Shown here: positions 36,433 to 47,074 of the stretch, one piece after another
Layout of the letters: every line of letters begins with the position of its first letter
How positions within the stretch are numbered: position 1 is the first letter of the stretch
From: Lepas anatifera
Lineage: Eukaryota; Arthropoda; Thecostraca; Lepadidae
Assembly (NCBI GenBank): GCA_034440635.1
Contig: JAOTON010002229.1
Coordinates: 992,001 to 1,056,000, forward strand
Direction of reading: 5' to 3'
DNA: 64,000 bases
Notes under the pieces: generated by a model
Database searches by the model: none
Seen by the model: the letters and a program-made list of their open reading frames with translations, nothing else
What the model was told of the DNA's origin: nothing
Translations under genes and position numbers: made by a program

Positions 36433-36791
36433 AAGCCTACGCTGCTCCCTTGACCTGAGAGGGTATATTACCAACAAGACTAAAACTGGACTGGAAACGA
36501 ATGTTAAGCTGGTCTGATTCTGGTTTAGCCCGAGAGATTATTATCAGTATATTGTTTTGGGATTTCATTGAGTTTAAATCTTTAGCCTCGATAAATTTTT
36601 GAGAACTCCCGCAGCCTAATATTGAGCCCCTTGGGCTAAAGGGTGTTTTAAGCTCGTGCAATCTTTCGAAAGCCTAGCTGGCTCAGAGGCCCTTAACTAT
36701 CGTGCATCCTTAGCTGCCATCTCAACTTAACGTATCTGCATTGGTTTTGGTCGCCCGGAAAGAGGCACATAAGCATTTATCACTAACTTTA

Positions 36792-36970
36792 AGAATTGTT
36801 GGGGTTTAACGACGCACCAACTGCCAGGGTCATACGGCGTCCCAAACTCTCACCCTGTTGGAAGGGATTTTGGGGATCAGATCGACTTATTCAGAGGCTC
36901 CGCCGGGACTTGAACCCGGGACCGGTGGCTTAGAAGGCAAGGGTGCTATCCACTAAGCCACCTCATCCCC
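36792..36970 (-). mobile_element. Full tRNA-headed SINE, copy 1
   Basis: The 15-bp duplication TTATCACTAACTTTA (36777-36791, 36971-36985) flanks it exactly. On the minus strand the head has A-box TGGCTTAGTGGATAGC and B-box GGTTCAAGTCC. A body and tail ending gttaaaccccaacaatt follow. Twin of 54149-54327. Confidence 0.9.
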
Positions 36971-37002
36971 TTATCACTAACTTTATACGATATTATACGT
37001 AA

Positions 37003-37178
37003 TAAATAATTTTTGGGATTATCGATGCACCAACTGCCAGTGTCATATGGTGTCGCCAACTTTTTACTGTTGAAAAGATATCCCGGGAACCAGCTTGCTC
37101 CTTGTTCAGGGAAACCGCCGGGCCTTGAACCCGGGTCGGCTGGGTGGACTCCAGCTAAGCTGACCACTCCAATACAGC
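37003..37178 (-). mobile_element. Second tRNA-headed SINE, copy 1
   Basis: Minus strand: the head has tggtcagcttagctgga and a B-box gggttcaaggcc. The body runs to gttggcgacaccatatgacactggcagttggtgc as in the other SINEs. It contains CCCGGGAA at 37082-37089, the empty form of the site that holds the 2.66-kb hAT-like insertion in copy 2. Confidence 0.8.
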
Positions 37179-37499
37179 GTCTCTAGCATTTAATTGGAAT
37201 TGAAGACATCCCTCTATCTGAATACTGATTTGTGCAAATCAGGATATATTTGAATATAAGCTGATGACCATTGTTGGTTGGCAGCCCCTACCAATGGTCC
37301 CCAGCCTTTGGAATTTTTCCCTAACTGGCAAACAGTACCCCTCTAGCTCGAAATACCTGAAGGCCTTTCCCGTTTGGCAAGGGCTAATGTGACCTTTGAG
37401 GAAGGTCGTTATGAGCACATAACCAGGAAAGCAAGGGCAAGGTAGGAAACCGAAGAGCCTAATAAAGAAAACAATAGCTCTTTTTTCGATTCTTGTAAT

Positions 37500-37580
37500 G
37501 TTCCCTTTGTGCCCATCTCCCAGCAACATGAGAGTTGGCGACACTATATAGCCTCAACAGTCGGTGTGTGTAAACCCCCA
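37500..37580 (+). mobile_element. SINE 3' fragment, copy 1
   Basis: aacatgagagttggcgacac ... gcctcaacagtcggtgtgtg followed by taaaccccc matches the SINE tail on the + strand. No head is visible. The twin is at about 57525-57600. Confidence 0.6.
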
Positions 37581-39128
37581 AAGCTGCTTTGAACCCATTT
37601 TCTTCCTTTGTCCCTGGAAAAATGCGAAAACAAGCAAGACCTGAATGTGTGTATTTCGCTCTGGACACATCAGCAACAAGAAAACAGTGGAATAAAATTC
37701 AGGCAGAATATCTGCTCCTAATTTCCGAAACATTTCAAATAAATATGAGGATTCAGTACTTGCAAGTCGATAGTTTTAGTCATTTTTAGTGTAGTGGCAG
37801 GTTTCGACTCATTACCTCATGCATTTATCTACCATTTTTTGTGATTGAGACCCCATTAGCCAACCGGCACTTTTTCATGCTCCCTTCTTGTTCTTCATAA
37901 GGAGTTTTAGCGACCTAGCGTTCATGAATTGTAGCCAAATATGTTAATCATTTTCATTTTAACCATTTTCTGGTCCATAAGTCCTGATTACCACATAATA
38001 AAGAGATATTTATTTATTTATTTTGCAGCAAAATGGTGACAATACTATCAGCATAATTCACAACAGGAACAGACACCCATAGAACAGGCATATATGTTAA
38101 ACCTGATAAACAATTTGAATTCAAACTTACCCCACAACCCCAGGCCATTCCATTGATAAGCTAAGCGGGAATATAAAGGAAAAAATATGCCCATATACAT
38201 AATTTTAATCGCCTTGGTGCTCTTCCCGGGCCCCATCCTCATTTTTGGCGAGTTATTCGGAGCCGATTTAAATGAGAGACTAGTCGACTTACACCAATTT
38301 ATGGTTATCAGCCTCACAACTTATAACTGTAAATTGATAACAGTTCAGGTCAGGTGAACGAGTTTTAACGTGATTTCCACGCCCATGTGGGTCATTTTTG
38401 TTTTTCTTAGATAAGAACGACAAAGCAAGGGAAAAACGCGACTCCTACAGCAGGCCATGGTCGAGTTTCCTCCTCATTCAAAAAGCTCTTCGAAATAAAA
38501 ATTTCCCAGATATCGTCTAGTTATTTTGGGATCACGTCAGTAAAGACCCTACCAGGGATCACCGGAGGTCATAGTTTCGAGCTTGTTTGTGCTCATATCT
38601 TTAGAACAAGACGGCAAGGAGCTTCCAGCGCCATTTCTATTTTTCGTATCACCTTTGCCTCTTGAGTTAACAGGGGAAAGGGAGATGGACTGACGCCCCA
38701 CGTCGTAGTGGGTGCGAAAAGAGGCCAGGTGGTGTCTGGTTGACATACTTGGCTTTTCCCATTATTATCCCTTGCACCTGACTGGATTCAGCCAAATCAA
38801 AAATTTCTTGGCGTCGTCTTCACCCTCCCCCGGAGGGAGGGGGTCTGAACACCCTCCCTCAGATTTTTCCGACTGTGCATAAAAATCCCGGCGCGAAGCG
38901 CCGCCGTAATTGGCGCACCCTATCCGTAATTAATTCTTCAACATCTTCTAGAATTTTAAGTTTGCACCATCTCAGGTCAGGTCAACCGTGGCAGGTCAAG
39001 TTACCTCAACTCCAAAAAGTTTAAGATTTCATGAGTATGAACGGTGTGAATCTGTCTTCTTAAAACTCATATCACATAATAGCCCCATCAATTAGCGCAA
39101 AACATACTCCGTGATTTTACATATCGAT

Positions 39129-39215
39129 GACCTAGGATCAAATACAGATGCATCAAATGGCATCAAATGGCATCAAATCATGGCAAAATGGCATCAAATA
39201 CAGATAGGATCAAAT
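39129..39215 (+). repeat. GCATCAAATG short tandem expansion
   Basis: The block atggcatcaa is repeated four to five times with interruptions, only in copy 1. At the same place copy 2 has a perfect inverted repeat tgttttcccatgcatt-gta-aatgcatgggaaaaca. Confidence 0.8.
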
Positions 39216-39375
39216 GGAAATGCATGGGAAAACACAAATTGAGGGAAATGGTTTTATTTCTGTTGATATGTAGTTGAATACCTTCACATTCTCCAAATCG
39301 TAGTAGCTTAAGCCCCTCTCCAGGCTCATGGTGCAAGTTTGGACCTGTGATCTCTGAGAGGTCATCTTGGATTGC

Positions 39376-40358
39376 TTAAACCGCGCCCCCAGTGGGCCTA
39401 CGAGCCATCTTTTGCCCTGGTGGGGGGGGGTGTTTGAACACCCCCCTCGAACTCGGCCTCTACGTGGGATAGCGAAAAAAGCGAACGCTGTTGGATAGTT
39501 CATACAAATTCATGAAGAAATTATATTTGTCACTTTTTGGCTCAGGTCAATTTTGAGGTCATGACAGGTCAAAGGAAGTGGGATTTTGAGTAGAGTTTTT
39601 GGTATCTGGCGTCTGAAGAGTTGAGTGAGACACCATTCGCTTCCTCTCGTCACGGAAAATCGAATGATGAATCAAATCGGAAAATCGAACGAGCCATACT
39701 AGGTCAAAACTTAAAAATGACCAGACCTCAGCTCAGGGTCACTTTTTACCTAGCATAGTCAATATGCAATCAATCGACTCGCAATAGCAATCTGAACGCA
39801 ATGATATCAAAATAAAAGCTGGATCATTTCATGCAGTTATTGACATAAGTCTGAAAACTGCTTAAATAGCCCGAGATGATCTCTCAGAGGTCACAGGTCA
39901 AAAATTGCAACAGGAGCCTGGAAAGGGTCCCAGGATACTACGATTTAGGGAATATTGAGGTTTTCTCAGCTGTTGAGTACACAAATACAGCCCAATTTCT
40001 GTTTTCCCATGTATTTACAATAGCGAGGTCATGGTCCGTAGTTGACCTTAGGTCATCGATATGAAAAATCCCGGAATATATGTTGTAGCACTCGGTGGGC
40101 CCATTTTATGGAATAAGTTTTAATTCGATAAATTCACCCATTTCTTACTTATGCCGCTTAAACATTTTTGGAGGTGAGGTCACCTGCACTGGTGAACTGA
40201 ACTGAGATGACCCAACCTTAAAATTCTGGGAAAAGTTGCGGAATCAATCAAGGATAAAGTGTGCTAAGTACGGCGGCGCCTCGCGCCGCCGTTTTTTTCG
40301 TGCCGCCGGAAAACACCCGAGGGGGTGTTTAAGCACCTTCCACCGGGGCGAGGGTTAA
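39376..40358 (-). mobile_element. TTAA element nested in the previous one, copy 1
   Basis: TTAA bounds both ends. The left terminus is the long form (ACCGCGCCCCCAGTGGG, spacer CTACGAGCCATCTTTTGCCC, second motif, hairpin GGTGTTTGAACACC). The right terminus on the minus strand is TTAACCCTCGCCCCGGTGG with cggcggcgcgaggcgccgccg. The core carries AGGTCA-type hexamers. 39746-39748 (tta) is the empty site of the D element present in copy 2. Confidence 0.8.
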
Positions 40359-41433
40359 ACAGGTAGACTTGGGTCAATAATTTCGCAGGAAATGATGAAA
40401 AAGTTTTTATTTTGATACCATTACGTTTGGATTGTTATTGCAAGTTGATTGATATGCATATTGATTATGCTAGATCAGATAAAGACCTTGACCCAGCTTT
40501 AGGTCACGTTACTTTTATGATTTCATGTAGTATAGTCATATTATACATGGTTCAATTTTCCGTAAAAAAAGGAAGCCAATGGCGGCATACAGTTTATACT
40601 AACTGAATTCAGTCAGACGATAGGCCCCATAAACTCCTCTACACCCTATCACATTTTTTTACCTGTCATGACCTAAATATTGACCTGAGACAAAAAGTGA
40701 GTAATGTAGTTTCGCGATAAATTCTTATGAACCATCTACCAGTGTTCGCGTTTCCCTCTATCCTGCATAGGAGCCGGGTTCGAGGGGAAGTGTTCTCCCC
40801 CTACAGCAAAAGATGGCTCGGACACCCACCGGGGCGGGTGTTAAATAACAAAATTCGGCCACAGGGTGCCGTTTTAAACCCGATGAACTCTAATCCCCCA
40901 GAAAAAAATATTTCAGCAGTGATCCTGTGAGCCTTATGAGGCTGGAAACATTGTTTGAAGCCATAACTCAGACATACCCAGTCTTGGACTCTCGTGCCCA
41001 GGCGCCACGGTCACTGGACGGACCGCCTGGGACTAGACACCTGCGAGACAGTACTGATCACCTCGGTTCAAAACACTGTGCCCCCTGCCTGCCACACACT
41101 ATTTACTACGTGTGGCCTTGCACCTGTCGTTGTAAACACGTAGTAATCACGTGACCCAGGTATGCGTGCCAGTCGAGCGAAGGGTCGGGGATTATCAGGG
41201 GCGGTGGCAAGTCAGCCGAAGACTACCCCGTCAAAATGCAGCAAAATCAGTAACTGTGTAATATTTTCTCACGCAGATGTCAGATTAGGAAATAATGTTA
41301 ACCACTGGAAAGCTCTTGCAAAAATACATAAGAAGAACCCGTTTATAAAGCTATAGACGCCATAGGTTGCGAGATATTCATCCTAAACCGGTCGAGCCTA
41401 GTCATGGCAATTTCAATTGCGGGGGACTGTACC

Positions 41434-41622
41434 CACTGGCGGATCCAGGGGGGCCCAGGGGGCCATGGCCCCCCAAAGCCCGAAATAGTATCTTTTGGCC
41501 CCCAAAACGACCGACTTTTGGCCGTTTTTTTCAAATCCAATGCTTTTTGCGATTTTTTCTCGATTTGGCCCCCAAAACGATGTTTTGGCCCCCTCCAAAA
41601 CTTTTTCCTGGATCCGCCAATG
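41434..41622. mobile_element. hAT-like MITE, 189 bp
   Basis: Termini CACTGGCGGATCCAG and CTGGATCCGCCAATG are inverted, flanked by a perfect 8-bp duplication ACTGTACC (41426-41433, 41623-41630). The target includes the right terminus of the large element copy 1, so this inserted after that element. The interior is rich in ggccccc / ttttggccccc. Confidence 0.9.
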
Positions 41623-41639
41623 ACTGTACCTACCCTATC

Positions 41640-42585
41640 CTGCATGCAAATCTGGAGAATTAGCATATCCATATAACAACGTCCCGTGCGATACATCACC
41701 GCAACAACAAAAAAGGTTTTTCAAGTGTGTGTATAATAAAGAATAAATTTTCCAAATATATCGCGCAGACAATCAATTATAGCTTCTACAGTTTGTTTTT
41801 GAAAGGTGTCATATAGATGCTACGCTTTATAAGATTTAGACATGATTCTTCAGTTGTCCCATCTCTCCCCTATGTGTCCCACTTCTGAACACCCATTGCC
41901 CCAGTTCTCCTGCAGCTGTCCCAGTTCTCACTAACCATAGACTTCCACAAAAACTTAATTCTTACACAATTCTACTCTGTTTACGCCCTAAAAAGACACA
42001 AACATCCATAAAGAAATGTACATTCCACCATGCGATGCTTATACAACCTACCAGAAACGCTTAACTAAATTTAGATAATTTTTTAAACTTTCCGCTTGTT
42101 TAATGTCCCAGTTCTCCCCACTCTTCTCTACTGGTGCAGATATTCGAAATTACCGGGTGGTTGATAAGCCATGGACTCAGTCCTACTCAGCTGTGCTTTC
42201 GTGTTGCTATGCGTCAATGTGACCGTTTCCGCTATGAGTATACAGCGGGATACACGGTCTCGGATATTTCCTCAGAATCAGCCAAGTGCATTTTAAGAGC
42301 ATTGAGGGTTGGATATGGAACACACTTAATGCATCAGAACGATCGGTAAGACGTAGCCGACCGAGGTAGCAGTTTAGTGTTCCGTGAACGAAATAAAGCA
42401 AACTAGTGGTGGGTAAAAGCAGCATTTTAAGGTTTAAGAGCACTAAAGCACGGTCAAGTGTGCGGCAGTCACCGCTTTCAAGCTCTAGAAGAAAATATAA
42501 AGTGCGAAAGCTAGGAAGTTAAAGTGCAATTGGTCTGCACCCAAATATTGGCCCCTTTTTGCTATATATGTATAAACACACACAC

Positions 42586-42589
<4 letters not shown>
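41640..42589. other. Unassigned sequence
   Basis: It contains gtcccagttctcc-type repeats at 41860-41940 that resemble the 32002/42105 inverted pair. No gene is recognised. Confidence 0.3.

Positions 42590-42634
<45 letters not shown>
42590..42634. repeat. (AT)n microsatellite
   Basis: About 45 bp of AT repeats preceded by a short (CA)n run. Confidence 0.95.
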
Positions 42635-42639
<5 letters not shown>

Positions 42640-42779
42640 GTGAGGTGGATTGGTGAAATCTGCTACAGAGGCAAAGTTTCAGATTCAGATATATGCGGTC
42701 TGTAGTGAAATATCCGGTTTCATAAATAATGTTGCCTGAAAGTTTGATTATCACTATGCGATTGGGTTGACCTCGGGCT

Positions 42780-43562
42780 TTAACACGCGCATTGACGGGG
42801 GTCTGAGCCACCTTCGCATTGACGGGGGCGGGTACCCGCCCCCTAAGATCTCGAGAACCACGGTAGGTAGCGAAAAAAAGTAAACGGCGTTGGGCTGCCC
42901 ATCCACTTCTCCATCGAAAACATTTGAACCATTTTTTTGTCAGGTCACATTTAAGGTCACGAGAGGTCAAAACATGCACGTCATAGGGATAACATGTAAA
43001 TTCAATTTTTCGGCCATTAAATCTGAACAAGTAAAGATAGAGCAAACCGACTTGAACTATATGAATCCTCTTAGCAAGCCGAATCGAATGATATATAATT
43101 TGACCTTGCTAGGTCAAATCAAGGATTTGACGAGTCTAATGCAGCTAAAGTAAATGCTCTATCACCATCTGTTACTGAGTTATTCCGTAAAAAACATTTT
43201 TCCCATGTATTTCCAATGGAGAGGTCATGCCTCGTACCTGACCATAGGTTATCGATATCAAAAATACCGGAACATATTTTAGAGAACTCGGTGGGGCCAT
43301 TATGTGATATGAGTTTCAATCGGATAAGTTCACCCTGCTCCGACTTATGCTATCTTAAACTTTTTTTTGAGGTCGGGTCACTTGTCCTGTAATGGTGACC
43401 TGACCTGAGATGACCTAACCTTAAAATTTTCACAGAAGTTGTAAAAATGATGAGGGAAAAGGTATACCAAGAACGGCGGCGCTACGCGCCGCCGTTTTTC
43501 TGCTCTCTCCGAAAAACCCGAGGAGGGGGGCGGGTACCCGCCCCCGTCAATGCGCGTGTTAA
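42780..43562 (-). mobile_element. TTAA-bounded element, D group, internally deleted
   Basis: Perfect TTAA and CACGCGCATTGACGGGG at both ends, with the doubled motif and GTCTGAGCCACC spacer on the left. Compared with 59709-60556 it lacks about 65 bp at the centre, including half of the AGGTCA palindrome (junction near 43130). Otherwise it is very similar, in opposite orientation. Confidence 0.9.
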
Positions 43563-44622
43563 ATATCAACAAATTATTAAACAAAAAAGAGTGAGCACAA
43601 ACAAATATCTAAGAGCGGAACCTTCTCTATCTATATGAAAAGCATCACAGAAAGACAGGTTCTAATTACATAAAAAGCTAAAAGCAGGGCAAACTAGAGA
43701 CAAGACCTCAAATTCAAACAAGAAATGATAAATGAAGTTAAAACATTAAAAATAATTGCTTTCAACAGAGGGGAAACGCAAAAAAATAGTTGAAGAAATG
43801 CAATTCATAACATAATTTAAAAAGCACAGTAAAGGGTCGTCATAAAAAGTCGCTCACTCATTTGTCTACGAGATGACCGGAGAACCGATCGAAGAAGAGA
43901 AAGGCTCGAGACAGTGCTTGATGATTCGATTTAATTATAAATGACAAAATCGGCGCATTTTGCACCTAAGGCCGGAGACTAAGAATTCAAGGTTAAATCT
44001 ATATTTTTGGGATTGCTACAATCGCGCGGTCGCGCCAGTTAACGCATACATACTGGTTTGCCTACTTAAGCTGACACAAGTAAACACCGTCTAATTAAGA
44101 CTAACAAACTTAAGCTGATATAGCTTTATTGTAGACTGCGTGGTGACGTCATACCATCATATTTCGGAATTACATGTTAAGGTCAACTCATTCAAAGGTC
44201 AAGTTCAAAGATCACAGGTGAAGGCCACCATGTTTAAGGTGTTTGGCCCCAGTACTTCCGGTTTGTCGGCGTCACCCAGTATGATGTTTACCGTATTATG
44301 GTGTCTTAGGTGAGGCTACTAAATGTTAAGGCTATGGTCAAAGTCGGAGCTCAAAGGTCAGGGGGTTCATGGCTAAACCCTTATCGCCCTCCCAACGATG
44401 ACCGTATTATTAGCTATAATATGTATATATTGCTGGAAATGTATCAATTTGTGACGTCATAAGTCAATGACCTTAAATGGCCTTGACCCCGAAATTTCAG
44501 AGATCATTCTATTTACCAACGTTGTTTCCCTTTTATTAAAACAGTCCACGTTTAGCGTACTTGTGACTTTTCCCGCTTTAGTTTCAATATATTCACACAT
44601 AATTTTTTTAGGACTTTTCCAC
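43563..44622. other. Unassigned AT-rich sequence
   Basis: A run with aaggtca-type hexamers (44175-44365) may be decayed TTAA-element core. No gene is seen. Confidence 0.3.
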
Positions 44623-44809
44623 GGGGATGAGGTGGCTTAGTGGATAGCACCCTTATCTTCTAAGTCACCGGTCCCGGGTTCAAGTCCCGGCGGAGCCTTT
44701 GAATAAGTCGATCTGATCCCCAAAATCCTTTCCAACATGGTGAGAGTTGGCGACGCCGTATGACCCTGGCAGTTGGTGCGTCGTTAAACCCCAACAATTA
44801 TTATTATAA
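44623..44809 (+). mobile_element. tRNA-headed SINE, full length
   Basis: The tRNA-like head (ggggatgaggTGGCTTAGTGGATAGC, B-box GGTTCAAGTCC) is followed by a body with gagagttggcgacgccgtat and a tail gttaaaccccaacaattatt. Flanks ggacttttccac and ggattattccac (44611-44622, 44810-44821) match in 10 of 12 bases, a slightly aged target duplication. RNA polymerase III transcription from the A and B boxes is expected for the family. Confidence 0.9.
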
Positions 44810-44869
44810 GGATTATTCCACGATGCATTTGGCGTTAACAATTGGGCAACAGCTTGGCCGTGTTACAGA

Positions 44870-45150
44870 GCATGTACGTTGATACTTCCCTCACTTTCGC
44901 GGCCGGCACTTCCTTGACCGAGGCTTCGTTGACGTGGAACTATCCAGCCTCCGGCTGGTTCCGACAGAAAGCAGTGCAGTGGCCGGATTGGGAGCTTTCA
45001 TGGTGTTCTTCAACTGGGTACAAGTCATACATAGGACCACCAGAGATCTGCAGAGGCTCAATGGCCATCCAACTGAGAACGAAACTGCTAGAAAGGAAGG
45101 AAACATGATTGTGTGCCTTATGCAACCTCCTACCGCTCTAGATAAGCCGA
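44870..45150 (+). other. Possible exon fragment, unassigned
   Basis: A + frame stays open from about 44884 to the G-group MITE at 45151. It contains a hydrophobic stretch (AGLGAFMVFFNWV) and then a polar, charged stretch. The reading runs straight into the MITE. No family is recognised and other frames are also partly open. Confidence 0.2.
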
Positions 45151-45592
45151 TTAAAGGGAACGAGGCACCTTACCAACGTGATTTTAACTGAGATAGCCAA
45201 GTTATAAGGCATACCGGAAAACCAGGTGCTCAATATATCATATGTCTTGAAACTCGAAGTTTCCGTAGATAAAAGCTAAAACTTACCTGAAATTTACCCC
45301 TCATGTACCCTAAGCAGCAGGCCAAAGTTGTCAGTTATTGGTGTGACGACATATGCTGACGCCACGGTGAGTATCAGCCAATCAAGGCCCTTGATCGCAT
45401 AGTAGGGGCTGCCAGATCATGCCATGATCCACAGCCAGATATTTTTTCCTAGAGGTACATTCTAAAAATCAAAATATTGAGCTCATTGTATGTGCTTCAG
45501 AGAAATCATGAGTGGTTTCATGGTTTTCGTTTAAAAGTGCCCCTAATTACTCTAAATTCCAGGGTTCGACCAAGATGTCACATTCCCTCTGA
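45151..45592 (-). mobile_element. G-group MITE, inverted copy
   Basis: It starts TTAAAGGGAACGAGGCACC and ends gatgtcacattccctct. It matches 17417-17874 and 62888-63321 on the opposite strand across its length (ttgattggctgatactcaccgtgg-type blocks). The right TTAA is mutated. Confidence 0.75.
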
Positions 45593-45609
45593 GTGCACTA
45601 TTCAAACAG

Positions 45610-45972
45610 ATGGCGGTTGCCAAATGCCACACTTTTGGAAGGTATCGTGCTTTTTCCGACCATTTGGATACTTTCAGCCTGAATCGATATCGCAGGGGAT
45701 GTGCTGCCCAATACATTGGTAGATACTGCTCGATAGAGACAAACCTGAACCTGAGACTAGTAATAAGAAAGAGTGAAGTTCTCGAACGTGGGATATTTGT
45801 GACCGCAAGCGGTACAAAGCAGAACAGACTTTGTTTGCAAGTAGAAGAGCCTGGATCTGATGGATATACTATTTTTATGAAACTGATGGCAGGCACGGTC
45901 AGCAGCCGTAATGGAGTCCGAGTCTTCAGTGGACTATCAGGTCATGACTATCTGGTGGAGTACTTCTTGTAG
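45610..45972 (+). CDS. Unassigned 120-residue ORF, possible terminal exon
   Basis: The ORF begins 18 bp after the MITE and ends with TAG at 45970-45972. Its composition looks protein-like (balanced residues, five Cys, no repeats), unlike most ORFs of this window. Two acceptor-like sites precede it, ttccag at about 45562 (inside the MITE) and caaacag just before the ATG. No polyadenylation signal follows within a few hundred bases. I recognise no family, signal peptide or membrane segment. It may be the last exon of a host gene or a remnant of one. Confidence 0.35.
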   Translation: MAVAKCHTFGRYRAFSDHLDTFSLNRYRRGCAAQYIGRYCSIETNLNLRLVIRKSEVLERGIFVTASGTKQNRLCLQVEEPGSDGYTIFMKLMAGTVSSRNGVRVFSGLSGHDYLVEYFL

Positions 45973-46990
45973 CCTTAAAAACGTGTTTGGAAATGTTTTA
46001 CCTTGCTCGACCTTTTGCGACCTTGCGCGACCTCTATGAACAAATTTTATGGGTCTTCCCGCTTAACCCTGATATTTCCCAATAGGTCCCAAGTACGGCT
46101 CAGATTGGACCTTTATAACCTTGTTTAACATTGAAGATATTGACCTAAGTCAATGAAAATTAGCTACAGTATAGATCACAATAGCTCTTACATTCCCCCT
46201 CCAAACCATTGGTTTTTGTAACCTTTATGGTGTCTTATATCTCAGGGTTCAAGGGGGACTGAGATAAGGGCCCCACTTAAGGGTCCCTCTCCATTCGGCG
46301 TGTTGACCCCATGCTTATTCTGGGCTTTGCTTTCCTTGCCCTCATGGCGCAATACTGGAGTCATTATAGTAATTTAGCTGTATTCTTGTCCAGTGGCTGG
46401 CTAGCCCTATTCAAAGACGTGATTGTTTGTAGCCTACAATTTGATTTTTATTTAACTTCAACATAGCATTTCTAAGGATTCCGGGTCCCGGGTGCATTTC
46501 TTATTTAAACTTCCTGACTGTTGGCACCTTTTCAAGTCATATGGTACAACGGGCGCCACTGCATTTCACTATGCAGATATCACCGATCTTCATGCCTGGT
46601 ATTTAGTAATCGACATTTTCCTTTGATATTTATTCGAAGTATGCGGTGCAGTTCAAATTCCCGTGCAGAAGGACAGCAAATTCAAGCGAAAGTCAGTCAA
46701 GTTTTAAAAATTCAAGACATGGCCAGAATATTTAAAGCCTACGAAAATGTACAACTTCAACCGGAATACTGGTTCTTTCACTATTATTTTAACACTATTC
46801 GATTGTAAACCGGCTTTTTGTCGCTGTAAAATGCACAACGCCTCAAGATATTGTTTTTCCGACGATCTGGTCCACCTCACGTCTCTTGATGTCCCACAGT
46901 CCTCCGTTGCTAAATGCCCAGGGCCGTCTCCTCCGGATATGTTGCAGGGTGCTTTGATATATGCACCGGAGTTCACTTTTCCGGCTGTTC
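45973..46990. other. Unassigned sequence
   Basis: A few tandem phrases (gcgaccttgcgcgacct at about 46010) occur. No gene is recognised. Confidence 0.3.
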
Positions 46991-47074
46991 CGTGGTCCCA
47001 TTGCCAGACGTTCCGCAGGGCCTACTTTCACCACACTCCACCGTTGTCAACTGTCTCAGAGTCCAGTTTCCCAG

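Larger units (their letters stand above)
38817..40844 (+). mobile_element. TTAA element, B/C type, outer, copy 1
   Basis: The left terminus (tcttCACCCTCCCCCGG) is B-like with a mutated TTAA, followed by the ggtctgaacacc hairpin and cggcgcGAAGcgccg. The right end on the minus strand is TTAACACCCGCCCCGGTGGG, with a GTCCGAGCCATCTT spacer. If the inner element 39376-40358 is removed, the halves join at TTAA. They then read on collinearly with the 10150 element (cag, actt, caataa, gca and aaatga blocks in the same order), which proves the nesting. Confidence 0.75.
33561..41429 (+). mobile_element. Large long-TIR DNA element, copy 1 (7.9 kb)
   Basis: The left end (C-GTCCCCGCAATTG) and right end (CAATTGCGGGGGACTG) are inverted copies that continue for about 285 bp (33561-33845, 41145-41429) at roughly 80-90% identity. 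Landmarks include tagtcttcggctgacttgcc and its complement. TA, within GTAC, lies at each end, as for Tc1/mariner-type insertion. The interior carries at least four SINE pieces, a hAT-like MITE and nested TTAA elements, and no transposase or other large ORF. It matches 50915-62233 nearly base for base apart from the insertions listed there. Confidence 0.8.
32002..42130. mobile_element. Candidate outer element defined by a distant inverted pair
   Basis: TAGGGGAGAGTGGGGAGA at 32001-32018 and its inverted counterpart (tctccccactcttctcta, 42113-42130) match with a few differences. The flanking tgggac boxes also match. If these are the ends of one element, the 7.9-kb copy 1 (33561-41429) is nested inside about 2.3 kb of older element. 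The pair could also be two separate fragments of a common repeat. Confidence 0.35.

Noticed and set aside
36895..36970. Minus-strand tRNA-like sequence, considered as a tRNA gene
   Set aside because: It is the head of a SINE with body, tail and target duplication; the acceptor stem does not pair.
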